From Chloroflexota bacterium (GTDB lineage: Bacteria > Chloroflexota > Anaerolineae > Anaerolineales > Villigracilaceae): a stretch of 64,000 nt of DNA. Every line of letters begins with the position of its first letter. The first letter of the stretch is position 1. The stretch lies in assembly GCA_016191845.1 (NCBI GenBank), contig JACPVF010000012.1:124001-188000 (forward strand), in the 5' to 3' direction. Shown here piece by piece: positions 1 to 8,396 of the stretch. The position numbers and the translations under genes are program-made. The notes below the pieces were generated by a model that did not search any database, was not told the DNA's origin, and saw only the letters and a list, made by a program, of their open reading frames with translations.

Positions 1-1
1 C

Positions 2-403
2 AACACCCGTTTCGGACGGTATGCGTACGCGATCGGTGGGAATCGCGAGGCGGCCCGTCTCTCGGGGATCAACATCCCCTGGATGACGTTCAGCATCTTC
101 GTCCTGATGGGATTCCTCTCTGGTGTGGGTGGCATCGTACTCGCCTCTTACGTGGGCTATGGGACGATCGCAGCAGGAGCGGGGTACGAATTGGATGCCA
201 TTGCCAGTTGTATTCTCGGCGGCACATCCACCCTCGGCGGCATTGGTACGATCCAGGGTGCGATGATCGGCGCCCTGATCATTGCCAGTTTGTCCACGGG
301 CTTGCAAATGATGAACGTGGCCCCGGCCTGGCAATATGTTTTGAAAGCAATTGTGTTGGTCCTGGCAGTATTGGCCGACGTATACTTCAAGAAAAAAGGT
401 TAA
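2..403 (+). CDS. Sugar ABC transporter permease, C-terminal part (partial)
   Basis: The frame is open from base 2, so the 5' part lies outside the window. The visible 133 residues include the motif [11 protein letters not shown], typical of the inner-membrane permease of ribose/xylose-type ABC importers (RbsC/XylH family), followed by hydrophobic segments and a Gly-rich stretch ([18 protein letters not shown]) characteristic of that family. It ends in a short basic tail. The xylA gene starts four bases after its stop, so it is probably the xylose importer permease of the same operon. Substrate specificity is inferred from that neighbourhood, not from the sequence. Confidence 0.9.
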   Translation, partial: NTRFGRYAYAIGGNREAARLSGINIPWMTFSIFVLMGFLSGVGGIVLASYVGYGTIAAGAGYELDAIASCILGGTSTLGGIGTIQGAMIGALIIASLSTGLQMMNVAPAWQYVLKAIVLVLAVLADVYFKKKG

Positions 404-407
404 TGAA

Positions 408-1577
408 ATGAGCAAAACTTACGAACCCAAACCTGAGCACAAATTCACTTTCGGTCTGTGGACCGTGGGCAACAAGGGACGGGATCCGTTTGGTGATCCC
501 GTCCGTGAGACGAAGACTCCTGCCGAGTTGGTCTATCTGCTGGGCGAGGTCGGTGCGTATGGCGTCAACTTCCATGACAACGACCTGATCCCCATCGACG
601 CCACGCCTGCCGAGGCGGAAGCCATCAAGAAGGATTTCCGCAAGGCGCTGGACGATACGGGTCTGGTCGTGCCAATGGCGACCACCAACCTGTTCGGTGA
701 TCCCATCTTCAAGGATGGCGCTTTCACCAGCAACGATCCGAAGGTCCGCGCGTACGCGCTGCAAAAGACCATGAAGGCCATCGACCTGGGGGTGGAATTC
801 GGCGCGAAGACCTACGTCTTCTGGGGCGGACGTGAAGGCACCGAAACGGATTCATCCAAGAGCGCCGTCGACGCCATTAAACGCAATCGTGAGGCCATGA
901 ACTTCCTGTGCGAGTATGCGCTCGACAACAAATACGATCTGAAGTTCGCGCTCGAGGCCAAGCCCAACGAACCGCGTGGCGACATCTACAACCCGACCAC
1001 GGGTCACATGCTGGCTTTCATTGCCGCCCTCGACCATCCCGAGATGGTCGGTGTCAATCCCGAGGTGGCGCACGAGCACATGGCGGGCATCAACTTCATG
1101 CACGGCGTGGCCCAGGCTTGGGAAGCAGGCAAGCTCTTCCACATTGACCTGAACGACCAGTATCCTGGCCGCTATGATCAGGATCTGCGCTTCGGTTCAC
1201 GCGATCTCAAGGCTGCTTTCTACCTGGTCAAGTTCCTGGAAGATGTAAAATACGATGGTTCACGCCACTTCGACGCGCACGCTTACCGCACCGAGGACTT
1301 CGAGGGCGTGAAGGATTTCGCCCGCGGCTGCATGCGCACCTACCTGATCCTCAAGGAAAAGGCTGCCCAGTTCAACGCGGATGCGGAGATTCAATCCATT
1401 CTGGCCGAGATCAACGCGGACGATGGCTCGATGAGTGGTTTCTTCGGCAAGTACTCCGCCGAGAAGGCCAAAGCCCTCAAGGCCCAGCCCTTCGACCGCG
1501 CAGTGATCAGTGCCCGTGGCCTGAAGTATGAACGCCTCGATCAGTTGACCGTCGACCTGCTGTTGGGTACCCGCTAG
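408..1577 (+). CDS. xylA: Xylose isomerase (Streptomyces-type)
   Basis: 389 residues, the usual size of the short actinobacterial-type xylose isomerase, which converts D-xylose to D-xylulose using two divalent metals. The start [18 protein letters not shown], the catalytic His segment [10 protein letters not shown], the WGGREG motif, the metal ligands in [12 protein letters not shown] and [17 protein letters not shown], and [11 protein letters not shown] are all present. The ATG at 408 is chosen because it gives the family's normal N-terminus; the frame stays open further upstream but overlaps the permease. It is the second gene of a xylose operon and is followed by a strong hairpin. Confidence 0.97.
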   Translation: MSKTYEPKPEHKFTFGLWTVGNKGRDPFGDPVRETKTPAELVYLLGEVGAYGVNFHDNDLIPIDATPAEAEAIKKDFRKALDDTGLVVPMATTNLFGDPIFKDGAFTSNDPKVRAYALQKTMKAIDLGVEFGAKTYVFWGGREGTETDSSKSAVDAIKRNREAMNFLCEYALDNKYDLKFALEAKPNEPRGDIYNPTTGHMLAFIAALDHPEMVGVNPEVAHEHMAGINFMHGVAQAWEAGKLFHIDLNDQYPGRYDQDLRFGSRDLKAAFYLVKFLEDVKYDGSRHFDAHAYRTEDFEGVKDFARGCMRTYLILKEKAAQFNADAEIQSILAEINADDGSMSGFFGKYSAEKAKALKAQPFDRAVISARGLKYERLDQLTVDLLLGTR

Positions 1578-1582
1578 TCTCG

Positions 1583-1621
1583 ATGCGGCGCGCTCCATCA
1601 GACGGGCGCGCCGCATTTTTT
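1583..1621 (+). terminator. Intrinsic terminator after xylA
   Basis: A perfect 11-bp stem (1583-1593 with 1606-1616) with a 12-base loop runs into a T tract. Because xylB follows on the same strand, this may attenuate rather than end the operon. Confidence 0.85.
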
Positions 1622-1640
1622 AGAATAGCCGAGGATATCT

Positions 1641-2525
1641 ATGAAAACGATCCAATATCAAGGTCTGGACTGTGTTGCTTTGGAGAATGCCTCCCTGAGC
1701 CTGCTGATCACACAATCGGTGGGACCGCGTGTCTTGTCGCTTCGATACAAAGGCGGCGAAAACCTGTTCGCGGAGTTGCCCAACTTCGTCTCGGAACGCC
1801 CCGATGGGAAGTTGTTCCATTTCCGCGGCGGACATCGTTTGTGGCATTCACCCGAGGCGATGCCACGCACCTACGCCCTCGACGATGATCCCGTGGAGAT
1901 CATCCCAGCCGAGGGCGGCCTGCTGGTCAGGCAAAAAGCGGATGCGGAGACGGGCATCGAAAAGTCGCTTCACATCTCGCTGGTGGGGGATCAGCCGCGG
2001 GTCGTCGTACGCCACACGTTGACCAACCGCGGCTTGTGGCCCATCGAATGTTCACCCTGGGCCATCACCCAGTTCCGCACAGGTGGGGTGGCGATCCTGC
2101 CGCAGTCGCGCCAGGAGACGAACATGCTGCCGAACCGTTCGCTGGCGATCTGGCCGTATGTGGATTTCGCCAGCCAGCAGGTGGCCTGGGGCAATCGCTA
2201 CCTCCTGGTCCGTGCCGAGATGACGGGGCCCTTCAAGGTCGGGTTTCCGAATCCGCGCGGCTGGCTGGCCTACTGGCTGGATGGCACGTTGTTCGTCAAG
2301 CGCGCCGCCTTCGATGCCAGCGCAGTGTATTACGATTTCGGCAGTTCGAGCGAGTGCTATTGCAACGACAAATTCCTCGAGTTGGAAACGCTGGCCCCCA
2401 TCCACCGCTTCGAATCAGGCGGATCGGCCGAGCACGTCGAGACCTGGGATGTATATGCAGATGTGGACTTCCCCGCCGACGAGGATGCCGCGCAGTCCAT
2501 TGCGGACAAGCTGGGACTGGAGTAA
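1641..2525 (+). CDS. Aldose-epimerase-like (galactose mutarotase fold) protein, DUF4380-like
   Basis: 294 residues without signal peptide or membrane segment. The pattern of short beta strands, the N-terminal SVGPRVLSLRYKGGENLFAE, and an internal HRLWHSPE segment resemble proteins of the galactose-mutarotase superfold annotated as DUF4380. It lies between xylA and xylB, with its stop three bases before the xylB start, so a role in sugar handling (anomer interconversion or sugar-derivative binding) is an inference from context. No catalytic residues can be assigned with certainty. Confidence 0.7.
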   Translation: MKTIQYQGLDCVALENASLSLLITQSVGPRVLSLRYKGGENLFAELPNFVSERPDGKLFHFRGGHRLWHSPEAMPRTYALDDDPVEIIPAEGGLLVRQKADAETGIEKSLHISLVGDQPRVVVRHTLTNRGLWPIECSPWAITQFRTGGVAILPQSRQETNMLPNRSLAIWPYVDFASQQVAWGNRYLLVRAEMTGPFKVGFPNPRGWLAYWLDGTLFVKRAAFDASAVYYDFGSSSECYCNDKFLELETLAPIHRFESGGSAEHVETWDVYADVDFPADEDAAQSIADKLGLE

Positions 2526-2528
2526 CGC

Positions 2529-4013
2529 ATGAAGTACTTCATCGGCATCGACACTTCGACCACCGCCACCAAGGCCCTGTTGATCGACGAGGGCGGACGT
2601 ATGTTGGGCGTGGCCTCGAACGAATATCCTTACGATACACCCCAGCCGCTGTGGAGTGAGCAGGACCCTGCGCTGTGGTGGCACGCCACCAGCCTGAGCA
2701 TCCGCCAGGTGGTGAGCCAGGCGGGCGTGGATCCTTCGGCGATTGGCGGCATCGGGCTGACGGGGCAGATGCATGGCCTGGTGCTGCTCGATGAAAAAGG
2801 CGAAGTCCTGCGCCCGTCGATTTTATGGAACGACCAACGCACGGGCGCACAATGCGACGAGATCCGCGCCAGGCTTGGACGTGAGCGTCTGATCCAGATC
2901 ACGGGCAACGACGCGTTGACGGGTTTCACCGCGCCGAAGATCCTGTGGGTGCAGGAGCACGAGCCCGAGATCTGGGCGCGCGCCCGTCATATTTTGCTGC
3001 CCAAGGATTACGTGCGTTACAAGCTGACGGGCGATTTCGCCATCGACCGCGCCGACGGGGCGGGCACCATCCTGTTCGACCTGGCCCAGCGTGACTGGTC
3101 GCCTGAGGTGCTGGCCGCGCTCCATATCCCCGCTGACTATCTCCCCAAGACGTACGAAGGCAGCGAGATGACGGGGACCCTGCTGCCTGCCGCGGCCAAA
3201 GACCTCGGCCTGCCTGCGGGGATTCCCATTTTCGGTGGGGGCGGGGACCAGGCCGCCAGCGCGGTCGGCACGGGTGCGGTCCGTGCGGGCGTGGTCTCGC
3301 TCAGCCTCGGGACCTCGGGCGTGGTCTTCGCCACGACGGACGGTCCTGCCATCGAGCCGCAGGGACGCCTGCATGCCTTCTGTCACTCCGTGCCTGGCAA
3401 GTGGCACTTCATGGGAGTCATGCTCTCGGCGGCGGGCAGTTTGCGTTGGCATCGCGACACCTTCGCGCCTGGCACCGATTACGACACCTTGCTCAAGCCC
3501 GTTGCAGATGTCCCCGCGGGGGCCGACGGCTTGCTCTTCCTCCCGTACCTGACGGGGGAGCGCACGCCGCATCCCGACCCGCTGGCGCGCGGTGCCTTCG
3601 TCGGCCTGACGGTGCGTCATAGCTTCCCGCACCTGACTCGCGCCGTGCTGGAGGGCGTCTCGTTCGGCCTGCGCGACAGCTTCGAGCTGATGAAAGGCGC
3701 GGGGCTGGCGAACATCTCCCAGGTCCGTGTGACGGGTGGGGGCGCGCGCAGCCCGCTCTGGCGGCAGATCCTGGCGGACGTGTTTGGCGCGGAGATCGTC
3801 ACGGTCAACACCGCCGAAGGCGCGGCCTATGGCGCGGCCCTGTTAGCGGCGACAGGCGCAGGCGTGTTCCCGAACGTCGAAGCCGCCTGCGACGCCACCA
3901 TCCAGGTGACGGGCAGCACCCGCCCAGGCGCGGACCAGGCCGTCTATGAAAAGTTATATCCGTTATATCGGGGGTTATATCCTGCGTTGACGCCCATTTT
4001 TCACGCGTTGTAA
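2529..4013 (+). CDS. xylB: Xylulokinase
   Basis: 494 residues of the FGGY carbohydrate kinase family, which phosphorylates D-xylulose to xylulose 5-phosphate for the pentose phosphate pathway. Visible features are the N-terminal phosphate loop GIDTSTTATKALLID, the substrate motif GLTGQMHGLV, the catalytic Asp in GGGGDQAASAVG, SLGTSGVVF, and the C-terminal ATP-site motif VTGGGARSPLWRQILADVFG. Full family length. It starts three bases after the preceding gene, and the set transporter-xylA-mutarotase-like-xylB makes a complete xylose entry route. Confidence 0.96.
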   Translation: MKYFIGIDTSTTATKALLIDEGGRMLGVASNEYPYDTPQPLWSEQDPALWWHATSLSIRQVVSQAGVDPSAIGGIGLTGQMHGLVLLDEKGEVLRPSILWNDQRTGAQCDEIRARLGRERLIQITGNDALTGFTAPKILWVQEHEPEIWARARHILLPKDYVRYKLTGDFAIDRADGAGTILFDLAQRDWSPEVLAALHIPADYLPKTYEGSEMTGTLLPAAAKDLGLPAGIPIFGGGGDQAASAVGTGAVRAGVVSLSLGTSGVVFATTDGPAIEPQGRLHAFCHSVPGKWHFMGVMLSAAGSLRWHRDTFAPGTDYDTLLKPVADVPAGADGLLFLPYLTGERTPHPDPLARGAFVGLTVRHSFPHLTRAVLEGVSFGLRDSFELMKGAGLANISQVRVTGGGARSPLWRQILADVFGAEIVTVNTAEGAAYGAALLAATGAGVFPNVEAACDATIQVTGSTRPGADQAVYEKLYPLYRGLYPALTPIFHAL

Positions 4014-4016
4014 TGT

Positions 4017-4057
4017 AAAGACCTGGCAGATTTCCAAAAGCTGCCAGGTCTTTTTTT
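4017..4057. terminator. Terminator between convergent xylB and LURP-one gene
   Basis: A 13-bp perfect stem (4017-4029 with 4041-4053) with an 11-base loop runs into seven T residues on the plus strand. The A-rich 5' flank gives a shorter U run on the minus strand, so it may serve both genes. Confidence 0.9.
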
Positions 4058-4583
4058 ACTTTTCCTTTTTGCGGTCCTTATCCCGCTTCTTGTCGTCCTC
4101 GTTATGGGCCATCATGTCGATGGCGACGGCAATGGCCAGGATCAGGATGTGGTTCTGCCCAGGGTCGATCTCCACGCCGTAGGTGTCGGTAAAGCTGAAC
4201 CATTTCTTCGAGACCTCGGCCACCTTGTCCCAGCCCTGTTTGATGGCGTACTCATGGTCGAAGATGTCGCCCTGCACATCCAGGTCATGGCCGCTCTTGA
4301 CATTGACGTTCCACTTGTCACGCAGGGGGGTGAGCAGGGCCTTCCTGACGGCAGCTACTTCGTTGCCGTCCGCGTCTTCGATGACCATCGTGTCGCGGAT
4401 CGTCAACAAGCGTTCCTTGATCTGACAGAGCGGCTTGCCCTTTGCATCCTCGAAGACCAGGGTCTTGCGGATGCGCAGGATCTTGCCGTCCACTTTGTAG
4501 ACTTTCCTGCCCTCGTGGTCTTCGATCCAGAAATCATCCCCGATGGAGAACAGGGCCTGGCGGAGTTTGTAGCGGGTGGTCAT
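4056..4583 (-). CDS. LURP-one-related (LOR) family protein
   Basis: 175 residues. The sequence alternates short strands such as YKLRQALFSIGDDFWIEDHE, GKPLCQIKERLL and DTMVIEDADGNEVAAV, the beta-barrel pattern of the LURP-one/Tubby-like family. The C-terminal helix (ILILAIAVAIDMMAH) is hydrophobic and is followed by a very charged Lys/Asp tail, as in bacterial members. The family has no established enzymatic activity; a membrane or lipid link is only a suggestion. It is monocistronic and convergent with xylB. Confidence 0.85.
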   Translation of the reverse strand: MTTRYKLRQALFSIGDDFWIEDHEGRKVYKVDGKILRIRKTLVFEDAKGKPLCQIKERLLTIRDTMVIEDADGNEVAAVRKALLTPLRDKWNVNVKSGHDLDVQGDIFDHEYAIKQGWDKVAEVSKKWFSFTDTYGVEIDPGQNHILILAIAVAIDMMAHNEDDKKRDKDRKKEK

Positions 4584-4662
4584 GGGAATTCCTTTCCAAT
4601 TTCGAAAAGTATAACCGATGCGATGGGGGTATGGGAATGCAACGAACTTGAGCGGATGTCAG

Positions 4663-4668
4663 TATAAT
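4663..4668 (+). promoter_or_regulatory. -10 element before transporter gene
   Basis: A consensus TATAAT lies 32 bases before the ATG at 4701; no convincing -35 hexamer is visible at normal spacing. Confidence 0.4.
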
Positions 4669-4700
4669 CAGCCTTCGACATTATCCCTTTGCGAGGTGGC

Positions 4701-5552
4701 ATGGATCCCTTATCGGAACGCCGCAAGGCGGTTTTTTATCTGGTCGTGACGGCCATCCTGTGGAGCACGAGCGGGGTGCTCATCAAGATCATGGACTGGC
4801 AGCCTCTCGCCATCCTGGCGGGACGCAGTCTGTTCGCCTCGGTCGTATTCCTCATCTATCTGCGGCGCGTGCCGATGCGTTTCAATCGCTGGCAATTACT
4901 GGCGGCGGGCATGTTCATCCTGACCCAGTTCCTGTTCATCACCTCCACCAAGCTGACCACGGCCGCCAACTCGATCTTCCTGCAATACACCGCGCCGATC
5001 TACGTGATGCTGCTGGCCTATTGGTGGCTCGGCGAAAAGCCCTCGCGGACCGACTGGTTTGCGATGCTGGTCATCTTCCTCGGGCTGACGCTGTTCTTCG
5101 GCGACCAGCTCAGCGCGGAGGGCTTCTACGGCAACCTGCTGGCCATCCTGAGCGGCTTGACCTCGGCGGTGATGATGGTGGCCTTCCGCGCTCAAAAGAA
5201 CGGCAACCCCGCCGAGAGCAACCTGATCGCCTTCCTGGTCACAGCGGCCTTTGGCCTGCCCTTCGTCCTGAAGGAGACCTGGACGGTGAACAGCTGGCTG
5301 ATCCTGGCCTTCCTCGGCATCGTGCAGATCGGTTTTGCATTCATCTTCTTCAGCAAGGGCATCAAGCACATCCCCGCCCTGGAGGCCAACCTGATCGGCA
5401 CGCTGGAGCCTGTGTTGAATCCAATCTGGGTATTTCTCTTCTACGGGGAGAGCATGGGCAAGTTCGCCCTGTTCGGCGGACTGGTGGTGCTGGGCGGCGT
5501 GATCCTCAGCGCGGTGGGCAGCGCCAGGGCGGTCAGGGCGGGGGAGAGATAG
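4701..5552 (+). CDS. DMT-superfamily (EamA) membrane transporter
   Basis: 283 residues with about ten hydrophobic segments in two EamA repeats. The first repeat begins FYLVVTAILWSTSGVLIK and contains the FLQYTAPIYVMLLAYWWLGEK signature. The second contains GIKHIPALEANLIGTLEPVLNPIW. This is the drug/metabolite transporter family; the substrate is unknown. The ATG at 4701 is preferred over an in-frame TTG at 4689 because a GAGGTGG ribosome-binding site sits just before it. The aminoglycoside kinase gene begins 25 bases after its stop, so the two may be cotranscribed. Confidence 0.9.
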   Translation: MDPLSERRKAVFYLVVTAILWSTSGVLIKIMDWQPLAILAGRSLFASVVFLIYLRRVPMRFNRWQLLAAGMFILTQFLFITSTKLTTAANSIFLQYTAPIYVMLLAYWWLGEKPSRTDWFAMLVIFLGLTLFFGDQLSAEGFYGNLLAILSGLTSAVMMVAFRAQKNGNPAESNLIAFLVTAAFGLPFVLKETWTVNSWLILAFLGIVQIGFAFIFFSKGIKHIPALEANLIGTLEPVLNPIWVFLFYGESMGKFALFGGLVVLGGVILSAVGSARAVRAGER

Positions 5553-5577
5553 CAGGGAAAAGAGGGACAAAGAATCC

Positions 5578-6375
5578 ATGCCCGATCTGATGCTCTCCAG
5601 ACAACTGCGCCAGATGACCAGAAACTACCGCTTCGTACAGGACACGGAGGGGATGTCGCCTGCCCAAGTCTATCGCCTGGAAGGTTCTGCCCAAACGCTT
5701 TATTTGAAAATATCAAACCATCTGTTTCATGGAACCACCTACGACGTGGAGCGCGAAAAGGACATCATGTTGTGGCTGAAGGGGAAATTGCCCGTCGCAG
5801 AGGTGCTGCACTTCGAGCAGCATGAAGGTTCGAGTTTCCTGTTGATGAGCGAGGTCCACGGGCTGGCTGGTGCGGCGGATTATGAGAAACACCACGATCC
5901 CGAACGAATGATCCATTTCTACAGCGAAGGGATTCGGATGCTCCAATCCGTGGATCCGAGCGATTGTCCGTTCGATAATCGCGCCGAGCATCGGCTGGCG
6001 GAATTGGATTCCCTGTTGAGTCAAAACCTGGCCGCTGTGGATCCCGCGCACTGGGAGGAGGATACCCCTTTTCAGGACCCACAAGAGTTATACACGTTCC
6101 TCAAGGATCATCGGCCTGCCGAAGATCTGGTCTTTTCCCACGGTGATTTCTGCGACAGCAACTTCTTCGTCCAGGAGGGAAAGATCAGCGCATTCATCGA
6201 CCTGGGCCGCAGCGGAAAAGCCGATCGCTGGTACGACATTGCCTTCTGCGTCCGCTCCATCCGCAATGACCTGGGGAATCGACCAGAACATCTCGATCTG
6301 TTCTTCGAATTGCTGGGGGTTCAGCCCGATTGGGACAAGATCAGGTATTACATTTTGTTGGATGAGTTGTTTTGA
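5578..6375 (+). CDS. Aminoglycoside 3'-phosphotransferase, APH(3')-III-like
   Basis: 265 residues, one more than APH(3')-IIIa. From memory of that enzyme the match runs from end to end: DTEGMSPA, GTTYDVEREKD, MLWLKGKLPV, EEDTPFQDP, HGDFCDSN, FIDLGRSGKADRWYDIAFC and the C-terminal YYILLDELF. The catalytic Asp of the HGD motif is residue 190, Asn is 195, and the metal-binding Asp of FIDLGR is 208, the same numbers as in APH(3')-IIIa. The family phosphorylates the 3'-hydroxyl of kanamycin-type aminoglycosides. No mobile element flanks the gene and its base composition matches its neighbours, so it looks resident. The resistance spectrum has to be tested. Confidence 0.93.
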   Translation: MPDLMLSRQLRQMTRNYRFVQDTEGMSPAQVYRLEGSAQTLYLKISNHLFHGTTYDVEREKDIMLWLKGKLPVAEVLHFEQHEGSSFLLMSEVHGLAGAADYEKHHDPERMIHFYSEGIRMLQSVDPSDCPFDNRAEHRLAELDSLLSQNLAAVDPAHWEEDTPFQDPQELYTFLKDHRPAEDLVFSHGDFCDSNFFVQEGKISAFIDLGRSGKADRWYDIAFCVRSIRNDLGNRPEHLDLFFELLGVQPDWDKIRYYILLDELF

Positions 6376-6405
6376 GCAAAGGTACTATGGTCTCATCTTG
6401 TACAT

Positions 6406-6744
6406 TTACTGCTTCCACACGGCCAGCAGGAGGGTGTTGATCACCAGCACGATCGAGTAGACCCAGCCCAGGGCGGGGCGGTCGGCGGCGAAGAGGGCCA
6501 GGGCGCCCGTTGCAAACAGGGTCAGCTCCAGGGCGTAGTAGGGAAATCCCTGCAGACGGTGGCCCGCCCTGGGGGCCAGGAAGGTCCCCCAAAGGATGGC
6601 AATCAGGAGCGGGAGTCCCAGCCCGAGGACGAACTTCCAGAGCCAACTGGATTGGGTCTTGAAGCCCCAATAGCCGACGGCGGCCAGCAGGCACAGCTCC
6701 AGTAGAAAACGAACGGCCAAATTCAGCATCTTTAAAGCATCCAT
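6406..6744 (-). CDS. YrdB/DUF2568 family small membrane protein
   Basis: 112 residues with four hydrophobic helices; the motif WGTFLAPRAGHRL between helices two and three is typical of the YrdB (DUF2568) family. Function unknown. It is the last gene of an apparent three-gene operon with the TetR regulator and the alpha/beta hydrolase; the TetR stop is nine bases upstream of its start. Confidence 0.85.
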   Translation of the reverse strand: MDALKMLNLAVRFLLELCLLAAVGYWGFKTQSSWLWKFVLGLGLPLLIAILWGTFLAPRAGHRLQGFPYYALELTLFATGALALFAADRPALGWVYSIVLVINTLLLAVWKQ

Positions 6745-6753
6745 GGGGTACCT

Positions 6754-7335
6754 CTATTTTATTTGTTGCAGGCCAGCCGCCAGAGCGGATACCAGCCTGC
6801 GAAAGCTTTCGTCACAATCCTGGGGCAGGCCGAAGCCGCCCGCCACCTCGAGTGTGGCAAAACCGTGGACCACGCTGCGGAAGGCGCGCAATCCGTGGAT
6901 GGCTTCCTCCCCCTGCAGCCCCAGCGAGGACATGACCGCCAGCCCGACCTTGAGCGTGCGTTCCTCTTCGCGCTGCAGGGCCTCGTCGGGAACGGGCTGC
7001 GCGCCCGACGAGCGCAGTGTGGACAGGTACAGGCCGGGATGCGTCTTCACGTAATTGCGGAAGGCCTGCGCTGCTTCCATGAATAGGTCGGTGCCGCTCC
7101 TGCCGATGGCGGCTTCGCTCAAGTGGTCGGCCAGCAGGCGGGCGTTGAGCACGGCCAGTTCCTGTTGCAGCCCGCCCAGCCCGTCCACATGGTTGTAAAG
7201 GGACGGGGTCTGGATGCCCAACGTGTCGGCCAGGTGACTGAGGGTGAGCGCCTGCACGCCCTCGGCGTTGAGGATTTCGACTGCGGCTTGCAGCACGGCG
7301 TTCTTGTCGAGTCGGGTACGCGTTTTACGGGCCAT
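6754..7335 (-). CDS. TetR/AcrR-family transcriptional regulator with WHG-type C-terminal domain
   Basis: 193 residues. The N-terminal helix-turn-helix (about residues 8-55) contains AVEILNAEGVQALTLSHLADTLG and the recognition-helix end TPSLYNHVDG. The C-terminal ligand domain has the motif HGLRAFRSVVHGFATLE, the pattern of the WHG (TetR_C_33) family. The ATG at 7335 gives the normal N-terminus. It is cotranscribed with the hydrolase gene (two-base gap). A perfect 7-3-7 inverted repeat lies between the -35 and -10 of the operon promoter (8174-8190) and is the obvious candidate operator for autorepression. Confidence 0.9.
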   Translation of the reverse strand: MARKTRTRLDKNAVLQAAVEILNAEGVQALTLSHLADTLGIQTPSLYNHVDGLGGLQQELAVLNARLLADHLSEAAIGRSGTDLFMEAAQAFRNYVKTHPGLYLSTLRSSGAQPVPDEALQREEERTLKVGLAVMSSLGLQGEEAIHGLRAFRSVVHGFATLEVAGGFGLPQDCDESFRRLVSALAAGLQQIK

Positions 7336-7337
7336 CG

Positions 7338-8138
7338 TTATCCTTTCAGGGCGTTCAGGAAGTCGAGCACCAGCGGCGTGGTGGCTTCGGGCATCTCGGC
7401 ATGCGGATAGTGTCCCGCGCCCTCGATCAGGTGGAAGCGTCCGCGCACGGCGGCGGCGACCCGCTGCGCTTCGGCGGCAGGGTCCTTGAAGTCGGGGTCC
7501 TTGCTGCCCATCAGCACCAGGGCGGGCTGGGTCACCTTGGGCAGACGTTCGCCCGAGGCGCGTTTGGAGGCGCGCAGCATGGCCATCACCGCCTCCAGCC
7601 GCCCGGGCTGCTGGAGGTTCTTCTGCAGCTGGCTCACATAGTCTGCAAAATCGGCGGGTTTGCGGGTGGGGTAGAGCGAGGTGTAATACTTCGTCCACAT
7701 CGACGCGCCCCACGGACGGGCGAACAGCAGCGAGAGCAGGAAGACCAGCGGACCGTTGCTGTCGCCGTCCACGAATGGATCGACCAGGATCAGCCCGCGC
7801 ACCAGCTCGGGCGCTTCGGCCGCCGCCCAGACGCCCCCTCCCGCGCCCATCGAGGTTCCCACCACCACGGCGGGACCCGCCCGCAGCTCGCGGACGAGGG
7901 CCAGCAGGTCCGCGCCGATGGCCGCCACCGAGTAATCGCCCCAGGCGGCGCTGCTTTCGCCGTGTCCGCGCGGATCCATCACCGCCACGCGATAGCCCGC
8001 CTGCGCCAGTTCGGGGGCCAGGAAGCGGTATTCGGCGCGCACGTCGCCCAGCGAGGGGATGCATACCACCAAGGGGCCGCTGCCCGTCACCTCATAGGCG
8101 ATCTGTCCGTTCTGTTGAGTGAGAAAATGGGTTGTCAT
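7338..8138 (-). CDS. Alpha/beta-fold hydrolase
   Basis: 266 residues with the standard fold. Features are strand-oxyanion region VVCIPSLGDVRAEYRFLAPEL, MDPRGHGESS, the nucleophile elbow GTSMG, an acid segment ending LVLMGSKDPDF, and the catalytic His in IEGAGHYPHAE. The last strand-helix resembles the family that cleaves esters, epoxides or C-C bonds; the substrate is unknown. It is the first gene of an operon with a TetR regulator, so it probably acts on, or protects from, the inducer of that regulator. Confidence 0.9.
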   Translation of the reverse strand: MTTHFLTQQNGQIAYEVTGSGPLVVCIPSLGDVRAEYRFLAPELAQAGYRVAVMDPRGHGESSAAWGDYSVAAIGADLLALVRELRAGPAVVVGTSMGAGGGVWAAAEAPELVRGLILVDPFVDGDSNGPLVFLLSLLFARPWGASMWTKYYTSLYPTRKPADFADYVSQLQKNLQQPGRLEAVMAMLRASKRASGERLPKVTQPALVLMGSKDPDFKDPAAEAQRVAAAVRGRFHLIEGAGHYPHAEMPEATTPLVLDFLNALKG

Positions 8139-8168
8139 GGGATCATTTCCTTAACTAAAGATATTATT

Positions 8169-8197
8169 ATAATAACTAATATAATTAGTTTTGTCAA
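8169..8197 (-). promoter_or_regulatory. Sigma70-type promoter of the hydrolase-tetR operon
   Basis: On the minus strand TTGACA (8197-8192) and TATTAT (8174-8169) are separated by exactly 17 bases; start of transcription would be near 8162, about 24 bases before the ATG at 8138. Confidence 0.85.
8174..8190. promoter_or_regulatory. Candidate TetR operator
   Basis: AACTAATATAATTAGTT is a perfect inverted repeat (7-bp arms, 3-base centre) filling the spacer between the -35 and -10 elements. Binding there would block RNA polymerase. Assignment to the TetR protein encoded at 6754-7335 is by position. Confidence 0.75.
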
Positions 8198-8270
8198 GGC
8201 ATCCAGGGCGGTTGTTTATTATGCAAGATCGCGATTGAAAAGAAGCTGCTGGGATAAGCTTTCTATTCTT

Positions 8271-8320
8271 AGACCTCCGAAGTCTCTGAGACTTCGGAGG
8301 TCTTTTTCTGGAGTAGAATC
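8271..8320 (+). repeat. Dispersed hairpin element, copy 1
   Basis: A 15-bp perfect stem (8271-8285 with 8289-8303) and T tract, followed by GGAGTAGAATC. The same arms (AGACCTCCGAA / TTCGGAGGTCT) and the same downstream undecamer recur at 10503-10560, and related arms occur at 31139-31176. The hairpin looks like a terminator, but no plus-strand gene lies just upstream here. TAGAAT could be a -10 element for the gene at 8397. Confidence 0.7.
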
Positions 8321-8396
8321 CCCTCGCAAAGCGCGTCTTATCGGTTGGAGGAGATCACCCGAACGAAAAATCCATTCGCACGACAAGGCTCAACTC

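Noticed and set aside
7401-8396. A long upstream extension of the glycosyltransferase reading frame
   Set aside because: It runs antisense to the well-supported hydrolase gene, crosses its promoter and a hairpin, and shows no family resemblance; the start at 8397 gives the normal membrane protein.
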